This document shows positions 10,947-23,650 of a stretch of DNA of 64,000 bases, piece after piece (position 1 is the first letter of the stretch; each line of letters begins with the position of its first letter). Under the pieces are notes generated by a model. It ran no database searches and had not been told where the DNA came from. It worked only from the letters and a program-made list of their open reading frames with translations. Position numbers and translations under genes: made by a program. This DNA comes from Tolypeutes matacus (taxonomy: Eukaryota; Chordata; Mammalia; Cingulata; Chlamyphoridae): contig JAKSZT010054003.1 in NCBI GenBank assembly GCA_026826555.1, positions 782,229 through 846,228 of the forward strand, given 5' to 3'.

Positions 10947-13698
10947 ATATATATATATATATTAATTTTTAATTTATTTGTATTGTGGGTAAAAATCAAA
11001 ATTCTCACAATACATACAAACATTTGCAAAATGATATATAAATATATATGCATATATGGGTATTTGCTTACAAAGATGTTATATATATATATATACATAC
11101 ATATATTTTAAGAGGTGCTTAGATTACCCAAAATATTACACGGAACCCACTGGGATTCCAGTGTTGCCCACCTCCCACACCTCCCAACACATCCCACACA
11201 AACATCTCCCACAAGTGTGGCCCACCACCCTCAATGAACTTACACATCCTGGAGCCTTGCCACCAACCATAGACCACAGTTCACACCGTAGACCACACTC
11301 TCTCCCACTCAATTCTGAGTGGTGTGTGCTGATTAAAAATGGCCTATATCCGTTGCCAAAACAGTACTCAGGACAACCTCTAACTCCCAAAGAAGCCCCT
11401 GTATTTCAACTGCTCATCCCCTCCCTACCCGAAAAATGTCAAGTGGCCACTGGCTCCACCTCATTGTTATAATTTCTTCCATTGTTAGAATCACCATGTG
11501 TGAACAAGAGAATACCATCAAGTCCACTCTAGTCCATAGTTCTTCCCCCAATCCTGAGGGGACTGGGATGGTGATGTCCACTCCAACTCCGAGTGAGAGA
11601 GGGCTTATATCACATGGATATGGTGGGTGGGATGATCCTGCCTGCAGATGCAGGCCCTCTCCGTTCCCTGGGATGGCCATTGCCCATCGTTGTCTTCTCA
11701 CCAGGTGACTTGGATGAGTCCATTGAGCTGTAGGGTAGGAGTTGCAGCTCCACCGAGATTTCATGCACACCTGGCACATAGGTAGGCCAGAGGCTCCAGT
11801 CACTGGAAGTATACCTAAAAACTCCAGCATCACATATAGGTTTGAATAGAAGGGACTGGTGAACCATGTGCAGGGAGGACTTATTTGAGACCAATTCTGT
11901 CGCTCTCATGAGCACAGATTCCAAAATAGAGCCCACTGATAAGGCATCAGTCTCTGGGGCTATCCCCCCTTATATAGGACCTGTATGTCTCCAGAACTCT
12001 CAGGAAACCCTCTGGGTGGGGTGATAGCACTTAGATGTTCTATGAGTTCCTACTGAGGTTTGCATAAGAGTTACCTCTGGGATGACCTCCCGACTCTCTT
12101 TGAAGTCTCTTAGCCACTTGAACTCATTTGTCTTTACCATATCCCCCTTTTATTCAAGGTCTTTTTCCAGTTGTGTTGCCAGTTGGCACTTGGTATTAAT
12201 CCCTCGTTGCCAGGGAGGCTCATCCCCGGACTCATGTCCCATGTTGGGGGGAAGGTAATGCTATCATATGCTGAGTTTGGCTTAGAGAGAGGCCACATAT
12301 GAGCAACAAGGAGGCTCTCAGGTGGCAACCCTTAGACACCCCACAACTGCAGGCTAAGTCTCATTTACAAGAGCAAAGACTCACAAGGGTAGCCATCAAT
12401 AAAAAAAAAAAAAAAAAAAACACATCAGGGAGTCATCCTATTTTGACAGGCACTGTCCCTACACTCAGAGGACTATTGCTGCTCCCTTGGAGACTGTGGC
12501 AGAGCTCTCCAGGCTAGGAATTCAGATTCGCTCATTTATTGTGTGATTATCCACCCATCGTGACCATGCCTCATCCCCCGATCCTTTGAACGATTTTGTA
12601 TATCTTTCATGTATATTCGGATGAACCAACCCCCATGAAATCCCGCCCCCAGACACCCCCCCCTGATAATCACCCGCAGTATCCATTGTAACCTTTCTGT
12701 GATCAAAATCCTCCATGAACATTTAGTCCATAAAATAATCAAATACACTTACTAGGAAAAAGAAACAATTATGATAAGCTTACATGCAAGAGAAAAACAT
12801 AAGGAGACTCAGGGAGAAAAAAAGAGAGAAGGAAAAAAAACAAATAATCAAACAAAGAACAAAACAAAATAAAATATAATTAGTGGATTCGGACATTCAA
12901 AAAATGGGCAAAAAAGCAAAGGAAATTCCTTTAAAATATATTATATATATATTAATTTTTTTCCTTTCTCTTTTCTTTTTTTTTCTGCCTTTTACCACTG
13001 CGTTATGGGATGTCTGGTGTGCCATGACACCTTACTCCACTCAATCCCCACTGTCTCCCAATTTTTCATTTAATTTTCAAAGAAGTTTTAGGTCACAGCA
13101 AAGTCACACACGGAGTGCCGGAGACTCCCAGATACCAAACCACCCGCCCTTCCCCACCACATATTAACTCTCCCCCCCTTTTTTTTTGGTTGTTAGCATT
13201 GTTATAACTGTTATGCAGATAGCAAAATATAGCAACTAAACTTTGTCAGTGATTTACAGTATAGTTTACAATTTAGATGATACAGTTTAATAATTTTGAT
13301 GATATTTACCATGTCCTGTGTCCATTACTGTAAGGTAATGAAAAACCTTCCCCATGACCACCAAACAAACCATTAGATCTTGACTGTTCCCTTCTCCCCA
13401 GCTCCCCAGGGCCCGTGATACCCTCCTCTCCCAACCCATGGAATGTCAAGATTCAAAGGTACATGCCCTGGGGATTTGAACCTGCCCTTCCTAACCAACC
13501 CACCCGCCAGTGCTGCACCACCAAACCCAGGAACACCACCACTCATCTGCCCCATCCCCCAACATGCAACCACACTCTATCCCTTAACCATAGATTATGT
13601 CCATATGGGTGAAGGCTCAAAGCCTGCTCTTCTCTTACTCTTCTTTGTTAACCTATCTTGCAGACAATGGTTCTCAGAGACTGCTCACTTTCCTCAGT
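10947..13698 (-). other. L1-C long 3' UTR
   Basis: About 2.75 kb between the ORF2 stop and the TSD. It contains an internal A/T-rich tract (about 12930-12990), then a distal module of about 1.9 kb that recurs alone elsewhere (34172-35756, 50968-52767, 62510-63033) as 5'-truncated insertions. The end carries (AT)n and a gtattgtgagaattttgatt-like terminal block. Open frames within it are short and not shared between copies. Confidence 0.85.
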
Positions 13699-16600
13699 TC
13701 AGATCAGTGAGGTCATATACTGTTCATCCTTCAGTGCCTGACTTGCTTCACTCAACATAAGGTCTTCAAGATTCATCCACGTTATTCCATGTGTTAGCAC
13801 TTTGTTCCTTCTTACAGCTGAGTAATATTCCATTGTAAGTATGTACCACATTTTGCTTATCCATTCGTCTGTTGATGGACACCGGGGCTGATTCCAACTT
13901 TTGGCAATGGTGAACAATGCCGCTATGAACATTGGTGTGCATATATCTGTTTGTATTTTTGTTTTCAGTTCTTCTGGGTATATACCCAGCAGTGGAATTG
14001 CTGGATCATATGGAAGATCTATTGCTAATTTTCTGAGGAACCGCCAAACTGTCCAGCACAGTGGCTGGACCATAATGCAGTCCCACCAGCAGTGGATGAG
14101 GGTTCCTATTCCTCCACATCCTCTCCAACATTTAGTGTCTCCTGTTTTTTTAATAGCTGCCATTCTGAATGGTGTAAGATGGTATCTCATTGTAGTTTTG
14201 ATTTGCATTTCCCTGATAGCAAGTGATGTTGAGCATTTTTTCATGTGCTTTTTAGCCATTTGTATTTCTTCCTTGGAGAAGTGTCTTTTCAGGTCACTTG
14301 TCTATTTTTTATATGGGTTGTTTGTCCTTTTATTTTCAAAGTGTAGGATTTCTTTATATATGCAGGATATTAGGCTCCTATCAGATATATGGTTGCCAAA
14401 TATTTTTTCCCATTGGGTAGGCTGCCTTTTTATTTTTTTAATAATACCCTTTGAGGTGCAGAAGTTTTTAATTTTGAGGAGATCCCATTTATCAATTTTT
14501 TCTCTTGCTGCTCGTGCTTTGGCTGTGAAGTTCATGAAACCATTTCCTATTACAAGTTCCTGTAGATGTTTCCCTACATTATCTTCCAAGGTTTTTATGG
14601 TTTTGGCTCTTATATTTAGATCTTTGATCCATCTTGAGTTGATTTTTGTATAAGGTGTGAGATGGTATTCTTCTCTCATTCTTTTAGATATGGATATCCA
14701 GTTCTCCAAGCACCACTTGTTAAAGAGGCCACACTCTCCCAACTGAGTGGGCTTCGTGGCCTTGTCAAATATCAGATGACTGTATATGCGAGGATCTATA
14801 TCAGAACTCTCAATCCAGTTCCATTGGTCAGTAGGTCTATCCTTGTGCCAATACCACGCAGTTTTGTTCACTGTAGCTTTGTAGTGTGTTTTAAAGTCAG
14901 GTAATGTGATACCTCCAACTTCATTTTTCTTTTTCAATATATCTTTGGCAATTCAGGGCCTCTTGCCTCTCCAAATATATTTTGAGGTTAGTTTTTCCAG
15001 TTCCTTAAAAAATATACTGTTGACTTTTATTGGGATTGAATTAAATCTGTAGATCAGTTTGGGTAGGATAGACATCTTGATGATGTTTAGTCTTCCCATC
15101 CATGAACAGGGAATATTTTTCCATTTATTTAAGTCTTCTTTGAATTCCTTTAACAGTGTTGTGCAGTTTTCTGTATATAAGTCCTTTACATCTTTAGTTA
15201 AATTTATTCCTAGGTATTTGATTCTTTAGTTACTATTGTAAATGGTATTTTTTATCTTGATTTCCACCTCAGATTGCTCATTAACGGTGTACAGAAATGC
15301 TACTGATTTTTGAGCATTGATCTTTTTGCCTGCAACATTACTGAACTCCTTTATGAGTTCTATAAGCTTTGTTGTAGATTTCTCAGGGCTTTCTATGTAT
15401 AGGATCATGTCATCTGCAAATAATGAAATTTTTACTCCTTGTTTTCCAATTTGGATGCCTTTTATGTCCTTTTCTTGTCTCAGTGCTCGTGCAAGTACTT
15501 CTAAGACAATGTTAAATAGGAGTGGTGGTAGTGGGCATCCTTGTCTTTTTTCCGATCTCAGAGGGAAGGGTTGTAGGATTTCACCGTTGAAAATGATGTT
15601 AGCTTTGTGTTTTTCATATATACCCTTTATCATTTTCAGAAAGTTTCCATCTATTCCTATCTTTTGTAGTGTTTTTACGAGGAAAGAGTGCTGTATTTTG
15701 TCGAATGCTTTTTCTGCATCTATAGAGATGATCATGTGATTTTTTACTTTCAGTTTGTTTATGTGGTGTATTACATTGATTGATTTTCTTATATTGAACC
15801 ATCCTTCCATACCTGGGATGAAACCCACTTGGTCATGGTGTTTAATCCTTTTGATATGTTGTTGAATGCGATTAGCAAGTATTTTGTTAAGGATTTTAGC
15901 ATCTAGGTTCATTAGAGAAATTGGTCTTTAATTTTCCTTTCCTGTGGTATCTTTATTTGGTTTTGGTATTAGGGTAATATTGGCATCATAGAATGAGTTA
16001 GGTAATATTCCTTCTACTTCTATTTTTTGGAAGAGCTTAAGTAGAATTGGTGTTAGCTCTTTCCGGAATGTTTGGTAGAATTCAGCTGTGAAGCCATTTG
16101 TTCCTGGACTCTTCTTAGTTGGGAGGTTTTTAATGACTGAGTCTATCTCTTTATTTGTAATTGGACTGTTGAGTTCATCTATTTCTTCTTTCATCAATGT
16201 TGGCTGTTTGTGGGTTTCTAGAAACTTGTCCATTTCCTCTAAATTGTCATTCTTGTTGGCATATAGTTTTTCAAAATATCCTCTTATGATACTCTTTATT
16301 TCTGTGGGGTCAGTAGTGATATCCCCTTGCTCATTCCTTATTTTATGTATTTGCATCTGTTCTCTCTTTTTCTTTGTTAGTCTGGCTAAGGGTTTGTCAA
16401 TTTTGTTGATATTCCCAAAGAATCAACTTTTGGTTTTGTTTATTGTTTCCAGTGCTTTCTTATTCTCTATTTCATTTAGTTCTGCTCTAATCATTGTTAT
16501 TTCCTGCTTTCTACTTCCTTTAGGTTTAGTTTGTTGTTGTTTTTCCAATTCCTCCAGTGTGCAATTAGGTCTTCAATTTTAGCTCTTCTTTTTTTATATA

Positions 16601-17512
16601 TGAATTTATGGCTGTGAACTTCCCTCTCAGGACTGCTTTCGCTGCATCCCATAGGTTTTGATATGTTGTGTTGTCGTTTTCATTAGTTTAATGTTATTTA
16701 CTGATTTCTTTTGAAATTTCCTCTTTGACCCACTGTTTGTCTAAGAGTGTGTTGTTTAACTTCCATATCCTTGTGACTAACCTCTTTCTCTGGCCATTAG
16801 TGATTTCCAACTTCATTCCGTTGTGGTCAGAGAAATTACTTTGTATAATCGCAATCTTTCTGAACACATTGAGTGTTGTTTTGTGGCCTAGCATGTGGTC
16901 TCTTTTGGAGTATGTTCCATGTGCACTTGAGAAGAATGTAAATCCTGCTGTGTTTAGGTGTATTGTTCTGTATATGTCTATTAAGCCCAAATCTTCTAAT
17001 GTATTGTTGAGTGCCTTAGTTTCTTTATTGATTCTCTGCCCAGATGTTCTGTCTAATGATGATAGTGGTGTGTTGAAGTCCCCTGCTATAATTGTAGAGG
17101 AATTTATTTCTCCTCTTAGTTTTTCCAGAGTTTGCCACACGTATTTTAAGTCACCTCAATTAGGTGCGTAAATGTTGATGATTGTTCTCTCTTCTTGAGT
17201 TAGTACTCCTTTTACTAGTATGTAGTGTCCATCTTTGTCTCTTAAAATAGTTTTGCATTTAAGCTCTATTTTGTCTGATATTAGAATAGCTACTCCTGCC
17301 CTTTTTTCTCTATTGTTAGCTTGTAAAATGGTTTTCCAGCCATTCGGTTTCAGCCTCCTTGTATCCCTGGGCCGAAGGTGGGTTTCTTGTAGACAGCATA
17401 TAGATGGATCATATTTTCTTATCCATTTTGCCAATCTGTGTCTTTTGATTGGTGAATTTAATCCATTAACATTCAGTGTTATTACTCGTAACGAATTTCT
17501 TACTTCAGCCAT
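13699..17512 (-). pseudogene. L1-C ORF2 (endonuclease / reverse transcriptase), nearly intact
   Basis: Start at MAEVRNSLRVITLNVNGLN (17512), end at the TGA at 13699, about 1270 codons, the usual ORF2 length. Endonuclease: NVNGLNSP, ETHLRP and IIAGDFNTPLSSLDR (about 17090). [38 protein letters not shown], and the catalytic FADDMILYI at about 15400-15420. C-terminal cysteine region: [18 protein letters not shown] (about 14100-14160). In-frame stops occur at about 17156, 16694, 15928, 15226, 14955 and 14302. It cannot make full-length ORF2p as assembled. Confidence 0.94.
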
Positions 17513-17585
17513 TATTTCTTTGGGTTAATGTATGTCATATGTTGTTTTGTTTCTCTTTTTGAGTTTTCAGTTGTTTTTAAACTCT

Positions 17586-18556
17586 CCTCCAACTCTCTCC
17601 CCTTTGTTTTTTCATTTCAACTTGTAGAGATTCCTTTAGTATTGCTTGAAGTGCTGGTTTCTTCTTGACATACTCTCTTAATTGCTGTTTATCTTTGAAT
17701 ATTTTGAACTCTCCAACATTTTTGAATGCCAATTTTGCTGGATAGAGAATTCGTGGCTAGAAGTTTTTTTCTTTTAGTGTTTTGACTATGTCATACCACT
17801 GTCTTCTTGCCTCCATGGTTTCAGCTGAGAAATCAGCAGTTAATCTTATTGTGCTTCCCTTGTATGTGATGGTTCTCTTTTCTCTTGCTGCCTTGAGTAT
17901 TTTCTCTTTGTCTTGAGCATTGGACATTTTGACAAGTATATGTCTTGGAGTTGGCCTGTTGGGATTTATATTATTTGGGGTGCGCTGTGCTTCCTGGATC
18001 TGCACATCCATCTCTCTCAATAGAGTTGGGAAGTTTTCAGCCATAACTTCCTTCAACACTCCTTCTGTTTCCTTTCCCTTCTCTTCTCCTTTCTGGGATG
18101 CCCATAATGCGTATGTTTGTACGTTTTGTATTATCGGTTAATTCCCTGAGACCATGCTGGATTTTTTCTATCTTTTTGTCTAACTTTTCTACAATCTCTT
18201 TGATTTCAACTGTATCGTCTTCCATATCACTAATTCTTTCCTCTGCCTGTTCAAATCTGCTGCCGTGTGAGTCCAGCGTCTTTTTCATTTCTTGACTTGT
18301 GCCTTTGTTCACCATCATATTCATTGCCTTTTTAGGCATGTTGGCTATTTCTTCAGTATGTTCTCCAAGTGTCTTCTTTATATCCTTAATCTCTTCCTTC
18401 AGTTCTTTAAGTTGGTCCATGATATTTATTTGGATAGCTTTGATTAGTTGTTCGATGTTCTGCATTGTTTCCTGGTTTTTATTTTGTTCATTGGACTGGT
18501 CCATGTTTTCCAGTTTCTCAGAGTCATTTGTATTTTTTCTGTTGCCCTCTGGTCAT
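17586..18556 (-). pseudogene. L1-C ORF1 (RNA-binding chaperone), broken
   Basis: The ATG at 18556 is homologous to that of L1-B at 5333. An extra base near codon 8 shifts the frame, after which a long coiled-coil segment follows (MDQSNEQNKNQETMQNIEQL, 18504 on, with heptad-like KEEIKDIKKTLGEHTEEI). A shift at about 18050 leads to the RRM/C-terminal part (PTPRHILVKMSNAQDKEK). A TAG at 17757 truncates it. The probable natural end is GESWRRV-stop at about 17586, leaving a spacer of about 73 bp before ORF2. Confidence 0.9.
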
Positions 18557-20341
18557 CCTATTATCTTGATGGGTTTGTTCAGTTGATTAGCTTTTCTCTA
18601 TGCTCTAGAATTTTATTTATATGTTGGTTCTGCGTGTGAGTTAAGTTTTCTCTTTGGCAGTTTTTCTTCTTATTTTATTTCCTTGCTTCTTTCTATGTTC
18701 CCTTGAAGGCAAAAGGTTAGGACCAGAGGAATCAAAATATGTAAGGAAGGCAGAAGGATAATAGAAATATTGATAAAAGTTAGAAGAGTGGCAAAATGAG
18801 ACTTAATGAGATGAATATTTAAGTTTTGTAGGCAGTGTAGAGTACTAGGAAAAAATATGGAGTTCCTACAATGGACTGGGAAAACAAATGGAGGAATATA
18901 TATATAGTGATTTAGAAGGCTAGAATTATGAGGAGGGAGAGAAATAGTAAAGAAAGGTCTGAAAGGAAAAAGTTAATACTAATTTTAAAAAAAGAAAAAA
19001 GAAGAAGAAGAAAACAAGTTAGATGGGATAGAAATTGACACCCTTAAGTTGTGGGCTATGAGCCACAACAGGAAACAGAAGGCAGAAAGATGCAGGAAGG
19101 ATAAGCAATAGTTTGTAATACAGAATCAATATATACAGTGAGTGGGAAATTACTGAAAAAGAAGCCCAGCAAAGAAGCAACAAGCTGGCAGCACCTTAAA
19201 AAAAAATAGAAGGAAAAAGGAAAGGGGGAGGAAAGAGGAAATAATAGCAATAGACCAGAAAGTAACAGAGAGAAACCAAAGATCCACACAGGCAAGCAGT
19301 CAAACAGAGCTAAGGGGGGTCAATGATTCCCCTAGGGTCCACGTGGATCTTTCCTGCCTACTTGTGTTTATCAATGAATTTCCCCACAGGGTTCTATATG
19401 CAGGTCCTGAAGTAGCTTTTAACTATTAAACTAAATTAAAAAGAATTTGTTTTTCATTTGTTGAGGTGACCTCACTTTTTTTTTTTAATTTTTATTTTTT
19501 TAGCCGAATGCAGGACCCAAAATAATTCCTCCTCTAGACCAACCTCCTTACGAAGGGACCGTAGCTGGGCCCATGGAAATTAATCAAGTACGTCCCACTT
19601 TCCAGACTCCCCAGGTTAGCTGTTGCTCCGTTGTTAGTCAGTTAGGTGTGCTAAAGAGGGCGGATTCCGCCCCTTCTGGAGCTGAGTTTGAGCGTCATCA
19701 GGCTGCTCAGTAAATCAGTTTGAGTGCAGATTCGCTTCTGCTCTCAGCCTAATGCTGCTTCAGGTTGGCTTATCTGCTCCCCAAAGCTATGGGGTGGTGC
19801 AGGCAGCCAGATCAATGTCTAAAAATATAAAATATCCTTCCCTGTCTTCCAACAGAACCCTCTCTGTTTTGGGAAGTGTCCCTTCTTTCTGGCTCCACAG
19901 CGGCCCGGGTTTTCTCCCTGGGTGGCTAGTGAAATCAGCTCCATTCCCCGACCAAAATCCCCCCTCCAGTTCACCAGGTGCTGATTAGCTCGTTTGTTCT
20001 GTTCACACAAGGTCCAAGGGGTGCCAGGCATCCAGATCCCCAGAAAATAAAACTTTTTCGCCCCACCCGTGGCTCCAAATGGCCGTTTTATTTAATTTTG
20101 TTTTTTTTTTCCCTAACCGCGGGGCTCAGCCGCCCGTGCTAACCTCCCCTGGCAGCCTCAAAACTCACGAATCTCCACCATTCCGTCCACGCCGCCAATC
20201 CGCGCAGATAGATGTCCCAAGCTTCTCACTCCACACGTGCACAGCACAGACCCCTGGGCAGGACCCCGTCCACATACCACCTTGCTCTGGGAGCTTGCAG
20301 TGTGTGCCCTCCTACACTAACGCCATCTTGGCCCCATTCTC
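18557..20341 (-). promoter_or_regulatory. L1-C 5' UTR (putative internal promoter region)
   Basis: About 1.8 kb from the element 5' end to the ORF1 ATG, GC-richer near the start. In other L1s the 5' UTR holds an internal RNA polymerase II promoter; that role is inferred here. Two related blocks near 19790-19990 and 20000-20060 (both around ggggtgcaggcagccagat-like text) correspond to a clearer 193-bp duplication in L1-D, so the UTR seems to be made partly of tandem monomers. Confidence 0.75.
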
Positions 20342-20349
20342 AATTATAT
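20342..20349. repeat. Target-site duplication of L1-C, right copy
   Basis: aattatat, matching 10939-10946. It is followed at once by the continuation of the L1-B 3' UTR (ttttatttttag...ctgagtttccatg), which matches the reverse complement of about 40460-40545 in L1-D. Confidence 0.7.
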
Positions 20350-22447
20350 TTTATTTTTAGTTTTTTTTCTGAGTTTCCATGTATTTTATCTCTTTCATTT
20401 AAGCTTATCATTATTATTTCATTTTCCTATTAATTGTTTTGGTTATTATTTGGGCTTCATCTTCAAGGAAGGTTTAGATCCAAGAAGGGTTACAAGGGGG
20501 TTGCAGAGGATCATTGGTGGGGGGTTTCTGGGATGGAGGATTCAAGGGAGGAAGTTCATCTGAATATACATGAAAGATATATAAAATTGTTCAAATGATC
20601 AAGGGATGGGGCATGGTCATGGTGGGTAGACAATCACTCAAAAAATGAGGTAATACTGAAATCCCAGCCTGGGGACCTCTGCCACATTCTCCAAGGGAGC
20701 AGAAACAGTCCCCCAAGTGCAAAGCCAGTGTCTGGCAAAAGAAAACCCACTGATGGGTTCTTGTTATTGATGATTAGCCTTATGAGTCTTTGCTCTTGTA
20801 ATTGAAACTTAGCCTACTGTTATGGGATGTCTACAGGTTGCTACCTGAGAGCCTCCTTATTGCTCAAATGTGACCTCTTTCTAAGCCAAACTCAATATAT
20901 GAATGCATTACCTTCCCCCCAGCGTGGGACATGACTCCCAGTGTTGAGCCTCACTGGCAACGAGGGATTAATGCCAAATGCCAACTGGCAATATGATTGG
21001 AAAAAGATCTTGAAAAAAGGGGGAAAAGGTAAAGACAAATAAGTTCATGTGTCTAAGATACTTCAAAGTGAGTCAGGATGTTATCACAGAATTAACACTT
21101 ATGCACACCTCAGTAGGATCTCATAGATCACAAAAGTGGATATCACCCCACACAAAGGGGCTCCTGAAGGCTCTGGAGACACCAGTGTCCTATATAAGGG
21201 GGGATATTTCCAGAGATTGATGCCTTATCAGGGGGCTATACTTTGGAATCTGTGCTCCTGAGAGTGACAGAGTTGGACTCAAATAAATCCTCCCTGCACA
21301 TGGTCCATCAGTCTCTTCTATTCAAACCTATATATGATGCTGGGGTTTGTAGGTGTACTTCCAGAGACTGGAGCCTCTGGTCTGCCCATGTGCCAGCCAT
21401 GCCTGGAATCTTGGTGGAGCTGCAACTCCTACTCTACAGCTCAATGGACTCATCCAAGTCACCTGGTGAGGAGGAGATGATGGACAACGGCCATCCCAGG
21501 GAATGGAGAGAGCCTGCAGCTCCAGGCAGTATAATCCCATCCACCATATCCATGGGATATAAGCCCTCTCTCTCTTGGAGCTGGAGTGGACTTCACCATC
21601 CCAGACTCCTCAGGATTGGGGGAAGACCTATGGACTAGAGTAGACTTAATGGTATTCTTTTGTAGACATATTGTGATTCAAGCAATGGAAGAAATTATAA
21701 CAGTGAGGTGGAGCCAGTGGCCACTAGACACTTTCAGGGCAGGGAAGGGAAAGCAATTGTAATACAGGTGCTTTCTCAGGACTTGGGAATTATCCTGAAT
21801 GACATTACAATGGCAGATATAGGCCATTTTACATCAGCATATACCATGCAGAACTGTGTGGGATAGAGTGTGGTCTACAATGTGAACTATGGTCCATGCT
21901 TAGTGGCAAAGCCCCTGAATGTGTATAGCCATTGCAAGTAATGTGCCACACTAATGAAAGATGTTTATGCAGCATGTTATGGGAGGTGTGGGAGGTGGGG
22001 AACATGGAAATCCCTGTAATTTTTGTGTAACATTTATGTAATCTATGCATCTTTTAAAATATGTAAATATATATATATATATAACTTTTATGTAAGCAAA
22101 AAAAAAAAAGACAAATTATATAAATTTTCACTGTTATGAACGAATTATAACAAGCAAACTCATAGAATTATAATATAGAATATAGGTTACCAGTAAAAGA
22201 TAGGGGTTATAGCATGTAGAGTTGATGTTTAACTTGTACAGGATTTCTATTTAAGCTGAGGGTAAATGTTTGGAAATGGATTGTCGTGATGGTAGCACAT
22301 TATTGTGAGTGTGATCAACAGCACTGATCTACACAGTTGACTATGATTTGAAAGGATCTAAGTCTATGTATATTCCTAGAATAAAAATTAAAAGATGAAA
22401 CATAGGACTTTACAACACACCCACACACAAAAACAGAAACAAAAAAT
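20350..22447 (+). mobile_element. L1-B, second segment: distal 3' UTR plus downstream tail
   Basis: Continues the 3' UTR cut at 10946. The distal module runs to a first poly-A at 22099-22111. About 330 bp of different sequence follows, ending in an A-rich acaaaaacagaaacaaaaaat just before the TSD at 22448. That extra tail is absent from the other copies of this family in the window and resembles the 3' UTR of another L1 (agtgtgatcaacagcactg ... agaataaaaattaaaag). It is a candidate 3'-transduced segment. Confidence 0.85.
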
Positions 22448-22458
22448 AACCCATTTGA
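22448..22458. repeat. Target-site duplication of L1-B, right copy
   Basis: aacccatttga, paired with aacccacttga at 4506-4516. The L1-A RT region resumes immediately after it. Confidence 0.8.
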
Positions 22459-23397
22459 TTATGATGAATAATTCTTTTATTACATTGTTTGATTTGATTA
22501 GTATTTTATTGAGGATTTTTGCATCTGTATTCATTATTATAGAAATGGGTTTGTAATTTTCTTTCTTTGTAGTATCTTTATCTGGCTTTGGTATTACAGT
22601 GATATTGGCTCCATAAAATGAATTTGGTAGTAATTCTTCTTGTTCAATTTTTTGGAAGAGCTTGGGTAAGATTGGTATTAAATATTCTTTGAATGCTTGG
22701 TATAACTCATCTGTGAAACTGTCTGTTCCTGGGCTTTTCATTTTGGGTAGCTTTTTGATGACTGTTTCAATCTCTTAACTTCTGATTGACTTGTTGAGGT
22801 CTTCTCTTTCTTTTGGGTCAGTGTAGGTTGTTTGTACATTTCTAGGAATTTTTCCATTTCATCTACATTGTCTAGTTTTTTGGCATAAAGTTGTTCATCA
22901 TATCCTCTTATGAACTCTCTTATTTCTGTGGAGTCAGTAATAATGTTCCCATTTCCATTTTTTATTTCATTTATTTGCATCTTCCCTCTTTTTTTCTTAG
23001 TCAGTCTAGCTAAGGGTTTGTTGATTTTTTTAATCTTCTTGAAGATCCAACTTTTGGTTTGGTTAATTCTCTCTACTGCTTTTTTGTTGTTGTTGTTGTT
23101 CTCAATTTCATTTATTTGTGCTCTGATCTTTGTTATTTCATTCCTTCTGCTTGCTTTGGGATTAGTTTGCTGGTTTTTCTAATTCCTCTGGCTTTGTAGT
23201 TAGGTCATTGATTTTAGCTATTTCTCCTTTTCTAATGTAAGCATTGAGGGCTAAATATTTTCCTGTCGACACTGCCTACACTGCATCCTATAGGTTCTGA
23301 TATATTGTGGTCTCATTATCAGTCATCTCAAGATATATACTGATTTCTCTTGAAATTTCCTCTTTGACAGACTGATTATTTAAGAGTGTGTTGTTTA

Positions 23398-23495
23398 GGA
23401 AACGGATGTGGCTCAAGAAGTTCGGCGTCCGTCTACCATATGGAGAGACCGGGGTTCGATCCCCGGGACCTCCCGGTAAAAAAAAAAAAAAAAAA
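23398..23495 (+). mobile_element. DAS-type SINE, short young copy with TSD
   Basis: tRNA-like head: A-box-like segment (tggctcaagaagttcgg) and a perfect-looking B box (ggttcgatccc) followed by gggacctcccgg and an 18-base poly-A. It is flanked by agtgtgttgttta at 23385-23397 and 23496-23508. There is no tRNA-unrelated body, so it is a head plus A-tail form. Its closeness to a tRNA and the clean TSD suggest a fairly recent insertion mobilised by an L1. It is not a tRNA gene: the cloverleaf 3' half and acceptor pairing are not kept. Confidence 0.9.
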
Positions 23496-23650
23496 AGTGT
23501 GTTGTTTAATCTCAGTATCTATGTGAATTTTACCTTTTTCTGCCACTTGATGATTTCCAGCTTTATTCCATTATGGTCAAGGAAAGTGCTTTGTATAATT
23601 TTGATTTTATTGGATTTATTGAGATCTGCTTTGTGAAACAACATCAGGTC

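Larger units (their letters stand above)
10947..20341 (-). mobile_element. L1-C, near-complete 9.4-kb LINE-1 (innermost of the nest)
   Basis: Full structure on the minus strand: 5' UTR (20341-18557), ORF1 (18556-about 17586), spacer, ORF2 (17512-13699) and a 2.75-kb 3' UTR (13698-10947). The 5' end is gggccaagatggcgttag-like, the usual L1 start. It inserted antisense into the 3' UTR of L1-B with TSD aattatat. It is the best-preserved copy in the window, with about six stops or shifts in ORF2 and a retained FADD catalytic motif, and is therefore the youngest or least decayed. Confidence 0.93.

Noticed and set aside
10943..10962. (AT)n as a regulatory or cruciform element
   Set aside because: It marks the L1-C 3' end and target duplication; a simple repeat born at the insertion is enough.
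13901..14653. 250-codon plus-strand frame
   Set aside because: Antisense shadow of L1-C ORF2. The same hydrophobic shadow recurs at 42315-42605.
15317..15739. 140-codon plus-strand frame
   Set aside because: Antisense to the L1-C reverse-transcriptase domain.
17512..17530. ORF1 stop overlapping the ORF2 start (TAATG) in L1-C
   Set aside because: The upstream reading frame already ends at GESWRRV-stop near 17586 in L1-C, so the TAA next to the ORF2 ATG is not used. L1-B only reads through because of a local deletion.
20350..22100. The 1.7-1.9-kb distal module as an independent LTR or other transposon
   Set aside because: It follows ORF2 in L1-B, L1-C and L1-D within one pair of TSDs each, and solo copies are variable-length, 5'-truncated and poly-A tailed. 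That is L1 3' UTR behaviour, not LTR behaviour.
23398..23495. tRNA gene
   Set aside because: B box is good but the acceptor and anticodon stems do not pair and it ends in poly-A with a TSD: a SINE.
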